A stretch of 16,378 nt of DNA, taken from assembly GCA_048859965.1 (NCBI GenBank), contig JBLIZO010000058.1:1-16378 (forward strand), given 5' to 3'. A program made the translations under genes and the position numbers. Source of the DNA: Fluviibacter sp048859965 (GTDB taxonomy: Bacteria; Pseudomonadota; Gammaproteobacteria; Burkholderiales; Rhodocyclaceae). Numbering within the stretch: the stretch's first letter is position 1; each line of letters begins with the position of its first letter. The notes under the pieces are model-generated. The model made no database searches and was not told the origin of the DNA. It saw only the letters and a list, made by a program, of their open reading frames with translations. Below, one piece after another: positions 15,497 through 16,378 of this stretch.

Positions 15497-16342
15497 GGGA
15501 ATTTTTACGTAAGACACCCCATTGTCTTCCGCCGGGGGGAAATAACCTGCGCGAATATTAATCTGTACAGCCGGCAGCATAAGAACCGGCATTGCCAGCG
15601 TTTGATCACGAGTCTGGCGCATCGCTACATAAGCGGCCTCGTCCACACCATCATGCACATGAATGTTTTTTGTACGTTCTTCCGCCACCGTCGTTTCGAC
15701 ACAGACTTCGCGGCCGCCCGGCGGATAATCATGGCACATGAATAAGCGGGTTTCCGGCGGCAGACTGAGCAATGTCTGCACCGATTTGAACAATCGTGCC
15801 GCATCGCCACCCGGGAAATCGCAGCGCGCCGTACCGACATCTGGCATGGCGATGGTATCGCCCACAAACACAGCATCCCCAATCTTATAGCCGACACAGG
15901 CCGGTGTATGGCCTGGCAATGACAGAACCTCACAGGTCAGCTTACCAATCTGAAATTGCTCGCCATCCGCAAACAAGTGGTCAAATTGCGAACCATCTAC
16001 CGCAAACTGCGGCCCGAGGTTGAAAATGGTCTTGAAAACACCCTGCACCGTCGTGATCTTTTCGCCAATGGCGATCTTTCCGCCCAAAGCATCTTTAATA
16101 TAAGGTGCAGCGGTTAAATGGTCAGCATGCGCATGCGTTTCAAGAATCCATTCGACCTTAAGTTGGTTTTTTCGCACAAACGCAATCAAGGTATCGGCAG
16201 CGTGCGTTGATGTGCAGCCAGACTTCGGATCATAATCCAATACCGAATCGATGATGGCACACGCTGTACCAGGAGCCTCATAAACGATATAGGAAACCGT
16301 CCAGGTATCCGGATCAAAGAATGGCTCAATGGTTGGATTCAT
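15482..16342 (-). CDS. MBL-fold metallohydrolase, Blh/ETHE1 persulfide-dioxygenase-like
   Basis: This 286-residue soluble protein has one metallo-beta-lactamase domain. THAHADH is at 69-75, the later metal ligands are H145 in PGHTPACVGY and D162 in FVGDTIAMPD, and H204 lies in MCHDYP. GTARCDFPGG (170-179) matches the GRTDF region used for glutathione persulfide in ETHE1. The tail ETTVAEERTKNIH and PAVQINIRAGYFPPAEDNGV closely resembles the MBL domain of Blh proteins of sulfide-detoxifying operons (from memory). The likely role is oxidation of glutathione persulfide to sulfite with iron; a glyoxalase II-type thioesterase is the alternative. No rhodanese or DUF442 domain is present. The ATG at 16340-16342 has no clear Shine-Dalgarno. 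Only 36 bases of upstream DNA are in the window, with no recognisable operator. It converges on the prenyltransferase gene. Confidence 0.9.
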   Translation of the reverse strand: MNPTIEPFFDPDTWTVSYIVYEAPGTACAIIDSVLDYDPKSGCTSTHAADTLIAFVRKNQLKVEWILETHAHADHLTAAPYIKDALGGKIAIGEKITTVQGVFKTIFNLGPQFAVDGSQFDHLFADGEQFQIGKLTCEVLSLPGHTPACVGYKIGDAVFVGDTIAMPDVGTARCDFPGGDAARLFKSVQTLLSLPPETRLFMCHDYPPGGREVCVETTVAEERTKNIHVHDGVDEAAYVAMRQTRDQTLAMPVLMLPAVQINIRAGYFPPAEDNGVSYVKIPLNAL

Positions 16343-16378
16343 ATCGTATTGACCGAAGCAAGCAGGGGTCTCATAATA

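Overview
This window looks like chromosomal DNA of a betaproteobacterium. The evidence is the order argG-argF-argD, then a DUF3579 gene, rpsT and murJ, together with DUF3579 itself, a family I know almost only from Betaproteobacteria. Base composition is moderately GC-rich and even throughout. I see no insertion sequence, integrase, tRNA, rRNA or CRISPR array, and I cannot name a genus from this sequence.

Left part (1-3600). A minus-strand arginine biosynthesis cluster is transcribed argD-argF-argG, and argG runs off the left edge. A DUF3579 gene lies head-to-head with argD. It converges on rpsT, and the two share a compact bidirectional terminator at 3221-3247. rpsT has a recognisable sigma-70-type promoter and is divergent from murJ.

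Middle part (3645-8159, plus strand). murJ (lipid II flippase) is followed by a PEBP-family protein (YbhB/YbcL type), a PPK2-family polyphosphate kinase and a CNNM/CorC-HlyC membrane protein with CBS domains. Gaps are short (28-76 bases), so parts of this run may be co-transcribed.

Right part (8210-15496, plus strand). A tight cluster encodes a complete heavy-metal-type RND efflux system: TolC-family outer membrane channel, membrane fusion protein and HME-RND pump. A divergent PII-like protein and a UbiA-family prenyltransferase follow. Gaps inside it are 4, 6, 11 and 23 bases, so one transcript is likely. A 19-bp dyad at 8210-8228 lies just upstream. The last gene, on the minus strand, is an MBL-fold protein of the Blh/ETHE1 persulfide-dioxygenase-like group. 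Its 3' end overlaps the prenyltransferase by 15 bases.

The most unusual part is the efflux cluster. The fusion protein carries a roughly 120-residue arginine-rich segment ahead of its membrane anchor. The pump keeps only part of the charged TM4 motif of CzcA. The PII-like protein has lost its uridylylation tyrosine and the charged ATP-phosphate contacts of GlnB while keeping the fold and the TGxxGDG loop. Together these suggest an efflux pump with its own specialised PII-type regulator. That link is inferred from gene order and is not shown by the sequence.
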